In this document: in pieces, positions 9,508 to 19,020 of the stretch
Layout: every line of letters starts with the position of its first letter
How positions within the stretch are numbered: the first letter of the stretch is position 1
Source of the DNA: Rhodospirillaceae bacterium SYSU D60007
GTDB lineage: Bacteria; Pseudomonadota; Alphaproteobacteria; Reyranellales; Reyranellaceae
DNA length: 64,000 nucleotides
Direction of reading: 5' to 3'
Assembly: GCA_003574685.1 (NCBI GenBank)
Contig: QOCQ01000011.1
Span: 1 to 64,000, forward strand
Made by a program: the position numbers and the translations under genes
Notes under the pieces: model-generated
What the model saw: only the letters and a program-made list of their open reading frames with translations
Databases searched by the model: none
Told to the model about the DNA's origin: nothing

Positions 9508-10256
9508 GCCTGGCGCTGGAAACGGTCGCTCTGTGCAAGAGCTTCGGCGCGCTCGCGGCGACCCGCGAGGTGTCGCTTCGGGTTGCACGCGGTGCCCGGC
9601 ATGCCCTGATCGGCCCGAACGGCGCCGGCAAGACTACGCTGATCAACCTGCTGACCGGCGTGTTGCGGCCCGACGCCGGACGTGTGCTGCTCGGCGGCAC
9701 TGACATCACGGAGCTTGCGCCGCACACCCGCGCCCGCCGCGGCATGACCCGCACTTTCCAGATCAATCAGCTTTTCGCCGGGCTGACGCCGCTGGAGAGT
9801 GTGGCGCTGGCCATTTTCGAACGGCATCGGTTCGGCCGGCACTGGTGGCGTCCGCTTGCCTCCCACACCGCTGTCATGGACGAAGCTGCGGCACTGCTGC
9901 AGCGCTTCGGCCTCGCCAATGCGGCGCACACGCCCGTGGCTACTCTGCCGTACGGCAGGCAGCGCCTGCTGGAGATCGCGGTCGCCATTGCTGGCCAGCC
10001 GCACGTGCTGTTGCTGGATGAGCCAGCCGCCGGCGTGCCGGAGGACGAGCGGCACGAGATCCTGTCGATCGTCAAGGGGCTGCCCGGGGATGTGGCCGTA
10101 CTGCTGATCGAGCACGACATGGACCTGGTGTTCAGCTTCGCGCGCCGCATCTCGGTGCTGGTTGACGGCTCGCTGCTGGTCGAGGGTGCACCCGACGAAG
10201 TGGCCGGCGATCCGCGCGTGCGGGCGGCCTATCTCGGCGAGGCGCCCCTTGGCTGA
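9504..10256 (+). CDS. livG: Branched-chain-type ABC ATPase, LivG-like
   Basis: ATP-binding subunit, 250 residues. Walker A GPNGAGKTT is at 37-45, the signature region reads LPYGRQRLLEIA (usual for LivG rather than LSGGQ), and Walker B is HVLLLDEPAAG. It starts with GTG overlapping the livM stop and ends inside the start region of the LivF-like gene. Paired LivG/LivF ATPases drive transport through LivH/LivM. Confidence 0.93.
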   Translation: MSLALETVALCKSFGALAATREVSLRVARGARHALIGPNGAGKTTLINLLTGVLRPDAGRVLLGGTDITELAPHTRARRGMTRTFQINQLFAGLTPLESVALAIFERHRFGRHWWRPLASHTAVMDEAAALLQRFGLANAAHTPVATLPYGRQRLLEIAVAIAGQPHVLLLDEPAAGVPEDERHEILSIVKGLPGDVAVLLIEHDMDLVFSFARRISVLVDGSLLVEGAPDEVAGDPRVRAAYLGEAPLG

Positions 10257-10962
10257 GTTGCTGTCGGTCGAGCGCTTGCGCAGCGGCTATGCCGAGGCCG
10301 TCGTGCTCGACAACGTATCGCTGTCGCTGGACGAGGGAGAAGCGCTGGCCGTGCTCGGCCGCAACGGTGCCGGCAAGACGACACTGATCGCCAGCCTGCT
10401 TGGCCTGACAACCTGGCACGCCGGCACGGTACGGCTGGCAGGACATGACATTACAAGGCTGGCGTCCAAGCGTCGGGCGCGCGCCGGTATCGGCTGGGTA
10501 CCGCAGGAGCGCAGCATCTTCCGCTCGCTCTCGGTCGAAGAGAACCTCACGGCCATCCAGCGCCCGGGGCCGTGGAGCGTACCGCGCGTTTTCGAACTCT
10601 TTCCACGACTGAGCGAACGGCGGCAGCATCTCGGTGATCAGCTTTCCGGCGGCGAACAGCAAATGCTCGCCATAGCCCGCGCGCTGGTGCTCAATCCGCG
10701 GCTGATCCTGTTCGACGAGCCGCTCGAGGGTCTCGCGCCGCTGATCGTGGAAGAGGTGCTCTCGATCCTGCGCCGCCTCCTGCGCGAAGAACGCCTGTCG
10801 GCAATCGTGGTTGAGCAGAAGGCGCGCCAGGTGCTGGCTGTCACTGACCGCGCCATCATCCTCGACCGCGGTGCCGTGGTGCATGAGGGCCCCAGCGCCA
10901 CCCTGCTGGAAGACCCGCAACTTCTCGCTGCGAAGCTTGGCGTCGGAGACAGGGCGAAATAG
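10249..10962 (+). CDS. livF: Branched-chain-type ABC ATPase, LivF-like
   Basis: Second ATPase, 237 residues from the chosen TTG start at 10249, which overlaps the livG stop and follows GGCGAGG; no ATG lies at a suitable position. Walker A GRNGAGKTT is at 37-45, the signature is LSGGEQQML, and the Walker B region is LILFDEPLEGLAP. LSVERLRSGYAEAVVLDNVSL is a typical LivF N-terminus. It is the last gene of the transporter operon and ends 6 bases from the stop of the convergent AraC regulator. Confidence 0.92.
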   Translation: MAELLSVERLRSGYAEAVVLDNVSLSLDEGEALAVLGRNGAGKTTLIASLLGLTTWHAGTVRLAGHDITRLASKRRARAGIGWVPQERSIFRSLSVEENLTAIQRPGPWSVPRVFELFPRLSERRQHLGDQLSGGEQQMLAIARALVLNPRLILFDEPLEGLAPLIVEEVLSILRRLLREERLSAIVVEQKARQVLAVTDRAIILDRGAVVHEGPSATLLEDPQLLAAKLGVGDRAK

Positions 10963-10968
10963 ACGAGC

Positions 10969-11979
10969 TCAGAGCCGTGTCGTCCGCCGTACGTCCGAGG
11001 GCGCTGCGCCAAAGCGGCGACGGAACTCCCGGTTGAAGTACGAGAGATCACCGAATCCGGTCTCGAAAGCCAGCGTGCTGATCGTGCGACCGGCCTGGCG
11101 CGGATCGGCCAGCAGGCGATGCACGTGCGCAAGACGCAAGTCGAGCACGTATCTCGACAAGGTCGTGCCTTCGCCCTCGAACAGCTTGTGGATGTAGCGT
11201 GTGCTGACACGTTGCCTGCGGGCGAGGGCGGCAGGCGACACATCCCCGCCGGTCAGGTTCTGCGCGATATCGGCCTTGATGGCACACAGCCGCGCTGCGC
11301 GTACGCCGCGGCCCAGAGCGACCTCCGCAACGTCCCGGGCCGCGCCGATCGCGAGCGCACAGAGATCATGGATGTGCGTCGCAGCGGCGGCACGCAGCGC
11401 CTGCGTTTCCAGCGCGTGCTCGTCGTCGAGCAGGTCGAGGTAGCGCGTCAGCAGACGCAGCACGTCCGAGTTTGGCGGTAGCGGCCGTACGAGCGCATCC
11501 TCGAGGCCAGGGGCCAGTGTCATCATGAGCTTGCGCGGCAGCGCAACGCTGACGAAGGAGCATGGTTCCGGCACAACATGCGTGTCGATATCTGCGTTTG
11601 ATACGAGGAGGCCTCCCCCGGGCTCCAACGTCGCTTCCCGGCCGAGCTGGGAGACGATACGGCGGCCGGTTTCGTGAATCAGCAAGAGGACGTCGTCGAT
11701 GCCATCAGCCAAGAGCCCTGGTGTGAGTTGAGCCATGCATCCGGCAGTGAACGTCATGCGCTCCACACAAACACCCGTATTGATGCCGGAGACAACGCCG
11801 GGGCTCGGCATACGGCGACTCCTTATATCCACAAGCAACGGCCCGCCGGACAGTGACGAATGCGTCCGTCGCGGAACCGCACGACCGGCTACGTCGAACC
11901 ATGTCGGGAGGCGCTGCCCCGGAGAGAGGTTCTCCGTCGCAAAGTGGAATGCCTTGAGATCCGAAATCGCCGAGCCCAT
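10969..11979 (-). CDS. AraC-family transcriptional regulator
   Basis: Regulator of 336 residues with an N-terminal AraC-binding-like (cupin-related) domain and two C-terminal helix-turn-helix motifs; the signature ALAFETGFGDLSYFNREFRRRFG lies near the C-terminus. The open frame extends upstream, but the ATG at 11979 has a GATGAGG site and begins a normal family N-terminus (MGSAISDLKAFHF). It is convergent with the Liv operon and divergent from the methyltransferase remnant. Its target is unknown; the Liv operon or the decayed gene pair are candidates. Confidence 0.9.
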   Translation of the reverse strand: MGSAISDLKAFHFATENLSPGQRLPTWFDVAGRAVPRRTHSSLSGGPLLVDIRSRRMPSPGVVSGINTGVCVERMTFTAGCMAQLTPGLLADGIDDVLLLIHETGRRIVSQLGREATLEPGGGLLVSNADIDTHVVPEPCSFVSVALPRKLMMTLAPGLEDALVRPLPPNSDVLRLLTRYLDLLDDEHALETQALRAAAATHIHDLCALAIGAARDVAEVALGRGVRAARLCAIKADIAQNLTGGDVSPAALARRQRVSTRYIHKLFEGEGTTLSRYVLDLRLAHVHRLLADPRQAGRTISTLAFETGFGDLSYFNREFRRRFGAAPSDVRRTTRL

Positions 11980-12049
11980 GGCAGCCTCATCGGCCGAATG
12001 ACCGGTACGTAATCCCACCGCACGCCGTCGACAGGATTGTGACCGATCC

Positions 12050-12065
12050 TGTTTCAGTTGAAACA
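12050..12065. promoter_or_regulatory. Palindromic operator candidate upstream of the AraC gene
   Basis: TGTTTCAGTTGAAACA is a 7-bp inverted repeat with a two-base centre, about 70 bases upstream of the AraC start and 94 bases before the methyltransferase remnant. A second inverted pair (AGGAT / ATCCT, 12033-12049) sits directly beside it. The position suits an operator for either divergent gene, but no binding protein can be assigned. Confidence 0.3.
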
Positions 12066-12158
12066 CACGCGTTCGCTCGGCTCCAGATCGCCGTTCGGTC
12101 CAGTCCAGGCGGAGGGGGCACTTCGCGCTAGTTCTGGCGACAACGCCGGGAGAGTTGC

Positions 12159-13062
12159 ATGGACACGATCGAAAGGACTGCCACGGATCTCGCCCGCCTC
12201 TCACCGGATCGCATCATGCGGCTCTGCCTCGGGTACTGGGCATCGTCTTGGGCTTCACAAACGCGGTGCGCGGGACTTTTTCGACGCGCTGGTCGCGCTG
12301 GGCATGCTCGAGCGGCACGACGCCGCCTATCACAACACGCCCGAAGTCGATCTCTATCTCGACCGCAACAAGCCTGCCTACGTCGGCGGAATGCTGCGCT
12401 GTTCGAGGTGCAGTATGCCGACCCGACCTCGGTCATGCAGTTCGTTCAGGCAATGACCAGTCTGAGTCTGCCCGTCGCGCGTGCCCTCGCCTGCCGGTTT
12501 CCGTGGTCGGACTACGATACGTTCATCGATATCGGCACCGCCGAAGGTGCTGTGCCCGTCGAGATTGCCCGGATGCACGCGCATCTCTCCGGCGGTGGAC
12601 TCGACCTGCCGCAGGTAGAGCCGCTATTCGAAGCCTATGTCAGGCGGCATGGCTTTGGTCACCGTCTGAAATTCCATGCCGGCGATTTCTTCGACGGGCC
12701 GCTTCCCTCTGCCGATGTGCTTGTGATGGGTCACATCCTGCACGACTGGGATCTGGAGGGGGAGCCCTGCCTGATGCGCGGCACGATCCCGCCGGACGTC
12801 ATCATACCGTTGCACAGCCACGCAGATCCGGAAACGTTCCTTCCGACTGCCGGCGAGGTTGAGGGACTCACGCAAACACCTGACGGATACCGTTGGATAC
12901 GCATCGGCGAGGGCGACATCTTTCATGTCCCCGGTGGCGCACGACACGCCTTTCGTAATCGCACAGCAAACCCCGCGTTCATGATCGTGGTCAGTACCGC
13001 CCGGATGGGCCGGTTCGCCCGAAGAGAATGCGCAGGTCGGGCTGCGGCTAGCTGGCCAATAG
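12159..13062 (+). pseudogene. Composite remnant: hydroxyneurosporene-type methyltransferase fused to a cupin
   Basis: A SAM-dependent methyltransferase followed by a cupin, both shortened by deletions. 12159-12240 encodes an intact N-terminus ([16 protein letters not shown]). The frame then jumps to [21 protein letters not shown] (from 12247), jumps again near 12395 to [15 protein letters not shown], and runs through the SAM-binding core (FIDIGTAEGAVPVEIA) to MGHILHDWDLE. Near 12762 it passes directly into a cupin lacking its N-terminus (MRGTIPPDVIIPLHSHADPETF). Near 13017 a last shift leads to PEENAQVGLRLAGQ and a TAG at 13062. Compared with my memory of the families, each junction lacks about 30-50 codons. 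No functional product is expected. The open frame continuing past 13062 is antisense to the TRAP permease and is not coding. Confidence 0.8.
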
Positions 13063-13070
13063 GTCTCCTT

Positions 13071-15671
13071 TCAAGCTGCTGCTGTAACGGGGACAGGCTC
13101 GCGGCGGCGGCGCTGCAGTTGCAGGAGGGCGACCAGACCCAGCAGCAGCAGCGCTGGCAGGTATACCCAGTGCTTGTCCGGCCGGTCGGCGGGCAGCAGG
13201 ACATGCTTCACCGTAAACCCGCTTTCCAGCCCTACGCGCTTGGCGGCCGAGCCGAACTTGACGGGTCCCACTGTCACCATATCGCCTGCTGCCATCAGGG
13301 TGACGCCGGCATCCGTCAGACGCTTGCGGCCTTCGCCGGCCGCGGCGACCGGCAGGCTGATCGTCTTGGTCACGTCGTCACCCTCAAGGTTGGTGCCTTC
13401 GACGACCAGCAGGAGCCGCCCGCCCACGGGCAGACGGCCGGCGATGTCGAACACCTGCCCGGCGGGCGCCTCGGCATAGGGCGCGTACAGCATGTCCATG
13501 AAGAAGCCCGGCCTGAACAGGGTGAAGCATACCAGCAGCAGCAAGGCGGACTCCCACAGGCGGCTTTTGGTCAGGAACCAGCCCATCGTTGCCGCGGCGA
13601 ATACAAGGATGGCGGCCGTCGAGATGACCACGACAAGGAGGCCTTCGAACCAGCTTCCAATGTCGATCATCAGGAGCTGCGGGTTGAAGATGAACACGAA
13701 GGGCAGGATCGCCGTGCGCATGGAGTAGACCGTGCCCTGAAGACCGGTCTTGATGGGATCCTCGCCTGAAATGGCGGCCGCCGCAAAAGAGGCCAGACCC
13801 ACCGGCGGGGTCACATCGGCCATGATGCCGAAGTAGAACACGAACATATGCACGGCGATCAGCGGAATCGCGATGCCCGCCTGCGCACCCAGCTCGACGA
13901 TCACCGGCGCCATCAGCGTGGCGACAAGGATGTAGTTCGCCGTCGTGGGAATGCCCATGCCGAGAACCAGGCAGATCACCGCCGTCAACAGCAGCATGGC
14001 AATCACATTGCCGCCCGACACGAACTCGACGAAATCGGTCATCATCAGGCCCATGCCGGTGAGCGTCACGGTGCCGACGATGATGCCGGCGGTCGCCGTG
14101 GCGATGCCGATGCCGATCATGTTGCGCGCGCCGAGATTGAAACCCTCGACCAGCTCCCACAGCCCGCGGCGCGCCGCGGCAAGAGGATCCTCGCGGCGGA
14201 ACAGGGCGATGAGAGGCCGCTGCGTGACGACGATGCCGATGATGGTGGCGGTCGCCCAGAAAGCGGACAGGCCCGGCGACAGCTCCTCGACCATCAGGCA
14301 CCACAGCAGCACGACGATCGGCAGCACGAAGTGCAGGCCGGTGCGCGCCACGGCCCATGCTTCCGGCAGCTCCGTGATCGGCGCATCGGGATCATCGAGC
14401 TTGAGATCGGGATACCGCGCGCCATACCACAGGGTCAGCAGGTAGAGCGCAATGCCGGCGACGGCCACGATCCAGGGGGCTGCGGCGCCGAACAGCGCCT
14501 GGATGGCGAGTACGCCGTAATAGATGGCGCACATCACCACGACGGTGCCGCTCCAGCCCAGCGCCTGCCGCAGCCAGCGCTGGGTGCGCGAGCGCTCCAC
14601 CGAGCGCATCAGGGGCCGCGAGCCGATCTTCACTGCTTCCAGATCGACGATGTAGAAGAGCGCGATATAGGAGATCACCGCCGGCAGTACGGCATGCTTG
14701 ACGATCTCCGAATAGGGCAGCCCCACATACTCGGTCATCAGGAACGCCGCTGCGCCCATGACAGGCGGCATGATCTGGCCGTTGATCGATGAGGCGGTCT
14801 CGATGGCACCCGCCTTCACTCCGGAAAGCCCGGTTCGCTTCATCATCGGGATGGTGAAAATGCCGCCGGAGACGACGTTGGATACCGACGAGCCGGACAC
14901 GACGCCGTTCAGCGCCGACGACACCACGGCGACCTTGGCCGGGCCGCCACGCAGGTGCCCCAGCAGCGCCACCGAGATCTGCATCATGTAGTTGCCGCCG
15001 CCGGCCTTCTCGAGCAGCGAGCCGAACAGCACGAACAGGAAGACGAAGCTGGTCGAGACCCCCAGCGCCACGCCGAACACGCCCTCCGTGGTCAGCCACT
15101 GGTGCTGGAGGAACTTGGTGAGCGAGGAGCCCTTGTGCTGGATCACCTCCGGCATGTACGGGCCAGCGAAGGTGAAGGCGATGAACACCGCCGCCACCGC
15201 CACCATCGGCGGACCCAGCGAACGGCGCGTGGCCTCCAGCAGCAACAACAAGCCGCCGCCGGCTATGACAAGATCGTACCAGGTCGGCGTGCCGGGCCGC
15301 TGCGACAGCGCCACGTAGAACGTGAAGAGATACGAACCCGCAAAGGCGCCGGCCAGAGCGAAGATCCAGTCCAGCGCCGGTATGTACTGCCGTGGCGAGC
15401 GCCGGAAGGCCGGATAGCAGGTGAAGGCGAGGAAGATCGCGAAACCGAGGTGAATGGCACGCGCTTCGGTGTCGTTGAGGATGCCGAAGCCGAAGAGGAA
15501 AGGCAGCGGCGAGGCGTACCAGACCTGGAACGCCGACCAGGCCACGGCGACGACCAGCAACAGCGTTGCGACATGTCCTGCGGGCTCCCGCCCGCCGGTG
15601 TCGGCCTCAGCGACAAGCTGCTGCAGTTCCTGTTCGCTCGCGGGTCGGTGCGGCAAGCCATCCGTGGTCAT
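13071..15671 (-). CDS. TRAP transporter, fused 4TM/12TM permease with DUF3394 tail
   Basis: Fused small (DctQ-like) and large (DctM-like) membrane subunits of a TAXI-type TRAP transporter, 866 residues. The start at 15671 has a near-perfect AGGAGGGGG site; the longer open frame upstream is not coding. Many hydrophobic helices are visible, with conserved DctM segments such as GVVSGSSVSNVVSGGIFTIP and GMGIPTTANYILVA. The last 170 or so residues, including SGFTVKHVLLPADRPDKHWVY, match the DUF3394 extension, followed by a basic tail. Transport is driven by an ion gradient rather than ATP. It is the last gene of the rpiR-aminotransferase-TAXI operon. Confidence 0.93.
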   Translation of the reverse strand: MTTDGLPHRPASEQELQQLVAEADTGGREPAGHVATLLLVVAVAWSAFQVWYASPLPFLFGFGILNDTEARAIHLGFAIFLAFTCYPAFRRSPRQYIPALDWIFALAGAFAGSYLFTFYVALSQRPGTPTWYDLVIAGGGLLLLLEATRRSLGPPMVAVAAVFIAFTFAGPYMPEVIQHKGSSLTKFLQHQWLTTEGVFGVALGVSTSFVFLFVLFGSLLEKAGGGNYMMQISVALLGHLRGGPAKVAVVSSALNGVVSGSSVSNVVSGGIFTIPMMKRTGLSGVKAGAIETASSINGQIMPPVMGAAAFLMTEYVGLPYSEIVKHAVLPAVISYIALFYIVDLEAVKIGSRPLMRSVERSRTQRWLRQALGWSGTVVVMCAIYYGVLAIQALFGAAAPWIVAVAGIALYLLTLWYGARYPDLKLDDPDAPITELPEAWAVARTGLHFVLPIVVLLWCLMVEELSPGLSAFWATATIIGIVVTQRPLIALFRREDPLAAARRGLWELVEGFNLGARNMIGIGIATATAGIIVGTVTLTGMGLMMTDFVEFVSGGNVIAMLLLTAVICLVLGMGIPTTANYILVATLMAPVIVELGAQAGIAIPLIAVHMFVFYFGIMADVTPPVGLASFAAAAISGEDPIKTGLQGTVYSMRTAILPFVFIFNPQLLMIDIGSWFEGLLVVVISTAAILVFAAATMGWFLTKSRLWESALLLLVCFTLFRPGFFMDMLYAPYAEAPAGQVFDIAGRLPVGGRLLLVVEGTNLEGDDVTKTISLPVAAAGEGRKRLTDAGVTLMAAGDMVTVGPVKFGSAAKRVGLESGFTVKHVLLPADRPDKHWVYLPALLLLGLVALLQLQRRRREPVPVTAAA

Positions 15672-15711
15672 GGTCCCCCTCCTGCCTGCCGCACTCCCCC
15701 GCTTCGCGCGG

Positions 15712-16686
15712 CTACATCCAGCCTTTCTCCTTGTAGTACTTCGCAGCGCCCGGATGCAGCGGCGCCGAGAGGCCGTCCTTGACCATGCTCTTCGGGTCGA
15801 GATTGGCCAGCGCCGGGTGCAACTTCTTGAACTCGTCAAAATTGTCGAACACCGACTTGACCAGCGCGTAGACGGTTTCATTCGGCGTCTTTGCCGAGGT
15901 CACCATCGTCGCCAGCACGCCGTAGGTTTTGGTCGGCTGCGGGTTGTTGTTGTACATGCCACCCGGGATCGTGGCGGCGGCGTAGTAGCTGTTGGCCTTG
16001 AGCAGCTTTTCGACCGCCGGACCCTCCAGCGGAACGAGCTTCGCCCCGCAGGTCGTCGTCGGATCCTGGATGTTGGCCGAGGGATGGCCGACCGCATAGA
16101 AGAAACCATCGATCTTGTTGTCGCACAGCGCCGGTCCGTGCTCGTCGGCCTTCAGCTCCGATGCCAGCGCGAAGTCGGAGAGCTTCCAGCCCATCGCGCC
16201 CAGCAGTTCCTCCATCGAGGCGCGGGTCCCCGACCCCGGATTGCCGACGTTGAAGCGTTTGCCCTTGAAGTCCTCGAATTTCGTGACACCGGCCTCCTTG
16301 CGCGCCAGCACGGTGAAGGGCTCGGGGTGCAGCGAGAAAACCGCGCGCAGATCGGCGTACGGCCCCGCGTCCTTAAACTGCTTCACACCCTTGAGCGCGT
16401 TGAAATGCACATCCGACTGGGCGACGCCGAAATCGAGCTCACCGGCCTTGATGGTGTTGACGTTGTAGGCCGAGCCGCCGGTCGACTCCACCGAGCAGCG
16501 GATGCCGTGCGTCTTGCGGTCCTTGTTCAGCAGCCGGCAGATGGCGCCGCCGGCGGCATAGTAGACGCCCGTAACCCCGCCGGTGCCGATGGTCACGAAC
16601 TTCTGTTGCGCCTGCGCCGGCCCGGGCAGCGTCGTGGCCAGCGCCACAATGGCCGCCGCCGACATGGCGGCAAAGGTCTTCACCAT
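15712..16686 (-). CDS. TAXI-family TRAP transporter solute-binding protein
   Basis: Periplasmic receptor of 324 residues with a signal peptide (cleavage near ALPGPAQAQ, residue 26). The mature start [27 protein letters not shown] is the TAXI signature, and the ligand-binding region [28 protein letters not shown] follows. TAXI receptors bind glutamate, 2-oxoglutarate and other small acids; the ligand here is unknown. It lies 40 bases upstream of the fused permease. The aminotransferase immediately upstream suggests an amino compound or its keto acid as substrate. Confidence 0.94.
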   Translation of the reverse strand: MVKTFAAMSAAAIVALATTLPGPAQAQQKFVTIGTGGVTGVYYAAGGAICRLLNKDRKTHGIRCSVESTGGSAYNVNTIKAGELDFGVAQSDVHFNALKGVKQFKDAGPYADLRAVFSLHPEPFTVLARKEAGVTKFEDFKGKRFNVGNPGSGTRASMEELLGAMGWKLSDFALASELKADEHGPALCDNKIDGFFYAVGHPSANIQDPTTTCGAKLVPLEGPAVEKLLKANSYYAAATIPGGMYNNNPQPTKTYGVLATMVTSAKTPNETVYALVKSVFDNFDEFKKLHPALANLDPKSMVKDGLSAPLHPGAAKYYKEKGWM

Positions 16687-16722
16687 TTCACCTCTCCTTC
16701 TCCTCGATGCCGGTCCTGTCAG

Positions 16723-18057
16723 CTAACGGTGCAGACCGGCGATGGCGGCATCGACGGCGCCGCCCAAAAGCTCGACAATCGTCTGGACATCCTGCGGCTG
16801 CACGATGAACGGCGGCGCCAGCAGCACATGATCGCCGCGTGCGCCGTCGATGGTGCCACCCATGGGGTACACGAGCAACCCGCGCGTCATCGCCTCGGCC
16901 TTGATTCGCGCATTGAGCTTCAGCGCCGGATCGAAAGGCCGCTTGTCGGCGCGGTCCTCCACCAGCTCGATCGCCTGGAACAGGCCCCGCCCGCGGATAT
17001 CGCCGACATGGTGGTGGTTTCCGAAGCGCTCGCGCAGCCGGCGCTGCAGCAGCGCTCCCTGCTGCACGACGTTGTCGAGCAGGCGATCGCGGCGGATGAC
17101 CTGCTGCACGGCGAGTGCGGCGGCGCAGGCAAGGGGATGGCCGATATAGGTGTGCCCGTGCTGGAACAGGCCCGAGCCGCCACTGATGGCATCAAAAACC
17201 TTGCCGCCCACCAGCACGGCGCCGATTGCGGCATACCCGCCGCCCAACCCCTTGGCGATGGTCATCAGGTCGGGCGCAATCCCTTCCTGTTCGCAGGCAT
17301 GCAGGGTGCCCGTGCGGCCCATGCCGCTCATCACCTCGTCGAGGATCAGCAGCACGCCATGGCGATCGCAAACCTCACGTACCTTGCGGAAGTATCCCGG
17401 CGCCGGCGGCACGGCGCCTGACGTTGCGCCCACCACCGTTTCGGCCACGAAGGCGATCACCGTGTCCGGGCCGAGGGCCCGGATCTTCTCGTCGAGTTCA
17501 TCGGCCAGACGCTGGCCGTACTGCCCGGGCGTTTCATCGTCGCGCTGTCCCCGATAGGCGTAACAGGGGGACACGTGGTGCGTCTCGATCAGCAGCGGCG
17601 CGAACTGCTTACGACGCCATTCATTGCCGCCCACCGCCAGCGCACCCAGCGTGTTGCCGTGATAGCTCTGGCGGCGCGCGATGAAATGGCGGCGCTGCGG
17701 CTCGCCCTTCTCGACGAAGTATTGGCGCGCCAGCTTCAGCGACGCCTCGATGGCCTCGGATCCGCCGGACACCAGATAGACATGCGACATGCCCGCGGGC
17801 GCATGCGCGACCAGATCGGCGGCCAGTTCCTCCGCGGCATCCGTCGTGAAGAAGCTGGTATGCGCATAATCGAGCCGATCGAGCTGCGCGTGCATGGCCG
17901 CGACAACATCGGGATGGCCATGCCCCAGGCAAGAGACAGCCGCGCCGCCGCTGGCGTCGAGGTAGGCCTTTCCCTCCTTGTCGTGGATGTAGAGGCCGCG
18001 CGCGGTGGCAGCGCGGGGATAGTCGTGGCGAATAAGGCGATGCAGGATTCTGGTCAT
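16723..18057 (-). CDS. Class III (PLP) aminotransferase
   Basis: Fold-type I, subgroup III aminotransferase of 444 residues. Visible are SGGSEAIEASLKLAR (97-111), the cofactor Asp in LILDEVMSGMGRTG (Asp240) and the Schiff-base Lys269 in TIAKGLGGGY. The start at 18057 overlaps the rpiR stop (ATGA), giving tight coupling. These enzymes act on omega-amino acids, amines or taurine-like compounds, so the specificity is open. Clustering with a TAXI-TRAP importer suggests it acts on the imported compound. Confidence 0.92.
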   Translation of the reverse strand: MTRILHRLIRHDYPRAATARGLYIHDKEGKAYLDASGGAAVSCLGHGHPDVVAAMHAQLDRLDYAHTSFFTTDAAEELAADLVAHAPAGMSHVYLVSGGSEAIEASLKLARQYFVEKGEPQRRHFIARRQSYHGNTLGALAVGGNEWRRKQFAPLLIETHHVSPCYAYRGQRDDETPGQYGQRLADELDEKIRALGPDTVIAFVAETVVGATSGAVPPAPGYFRKVREVCDRHGVLLILDEVMSGMGRTGTLHACEQEGIAPDLMTIAKGLGGGYAAIGAVLVGGKVFDAISGGSGLFQHGHTYIGHPLACAAALAVQQVIRRDRLLDNVVQQGALLQRRLRERFGNHHHVGDIRGRGLFQAIELVEDRADKRPFDPALKLNARIKAEAMTRGLLVYPMGGTIDGARGDHVLLAPPFIVQPQDVQTIVELLGGAVDAAIAGLHR

Positions 18058-18947
18058 GGCGTGATCCGTCGTCCTTCGCTGCCGAGCGCGTAAACGTCCA
18101 GCGCCGCCAGCTCGGATTCGGTTGCGGTAATGGCAATCAGCGCCTGCTCGCCGCGCCGGGTGGCGAACAGCGCTACCAGCAGCTCGGCTACGGCGAAGGC
18201 TGGCAGCATGGTGTGGAAGAAGGAGGGCGACTCGGTGGGCACAATGATGGCGCAACCCGCGCTGCGCGCCAGTGGTGCAGCGGCGCTGTCGGTGATCGCC
18301 ACCACATCAAGCCCTCGCCCCGCAGCATGGCGAGCGAGTTCGAGCGTGGTACGCACATAAGGTTTAACGCTCACGGCCAGCAGCGCATCGCCCGGTCGCG
18401 CGCCGCGCAGCGCATCGGCCCCGGTGCCGCCCGCGCCTTCCAGCAGATGACAATCGGCGCCGACAAAGGCGGCGACGTAGGAGAAATGAAAGGCGATGCT
18501 GAAGCTGGAGCGCTGCCCCACCGCATAGATCCGCCGTGCGCCGCCCAGAATGCGCGCCGCCGTGCGGATCTGCGCCAGCACATCCTCCTCCGCGAGCCGC
18601 TGCAGGCTGGCACCGCTTGCGGCCAGTATGTCGGCAAGCAGCCGTCCCTCCCCTTCAGCCTTGCCGCGAGCGACCAACGCACCGCCGCGATCGGCAAAGC
18701 CGATGGCGCGACGGCGCACCGCCTGCGCGTAGAGATCACGCACCTCGTCGTAGCCATCGTAACCCAGCCGCTGCGCCAGCCGGGTCAGGGTCACCGGTGG
18801 CACACCGGCCCGCTGCGCCTGGCCGCGCATGGAAAGCAGGGCCACGTCATCCGGATGATCCAGCACCCAGCGCGCCGCGGCGCGCAGACGCGGCGGCAAG
18901 GTGTCGAACGTTGCCAGCAATCTGTCCTGCAGGGGTGCTTCGGGCAT
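18054..18947 (-). CDS. MurR/RpiR-family transcriptional regulator
   Basis: Regulator of 297 residues: N-terminal RpiR helix-turn-helix (about 1-80, with QRAGVPPVTLTRLAQRLGYDGYDEVR) and a C-terminal SIS domain (about 125-260) that binds a phosphorylated sugar or related effector. ATG 18947 is chosen; a GTG directly before it is an alternative. It is the first gene of the operon with the aminotransferase and TRAP system, so it probably regulates that operon. The upstream spacer contains two copies of ATTGTTTCA about 30 bases apart (near 18983 and 19015), possible operator half-sites. Confidence 0.9.
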   Translation of the reverse strand: MPEAPLQDRLLATFDTLPPRLRAAARWVLDHPDDVALLSMRGQAQRAGVPPVTLTRLAQRLGYDGYDEVRDLYAQAVRRRAIGFADRGGALVARGKAEGEGRLLADILAASGASLQRLAEEDVLAQIRTAARILGGARRIYAVGQRSSFSIAFHFSYVAAFVGADCHLLEGAGGTGADALRGARPGDALLAVSVKPYVRTTLELARHAAGRGLDVVAITDSAAAPLARSAGCAIIVPTESPSFFHTMLPAFAVAELLVALFATRRGEQALIAITATESELAALDVYALGSEGRRITP

Positions 18948-19020
18948 CACCCCGATCGTAGGTCACCCCGCCCCGTTCAGCAACGATTGTTTCAAGAATG
19001 GGTCACTTGGGCCAATTGTT

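Noticed and set aside
13063-13769. Extension of the methyltransferase/cupin frame downstream
   Set aside because: Past 13062 the frame is antisense to the TRAP permease and shows no cupin or methyltransferase sequence.
15454-17421. 655-codon plus-strand frame
   Set aside because: It runs antisense across three real genes (TRAP permease, TAXI receptor, aminotransferase), which excludes it.
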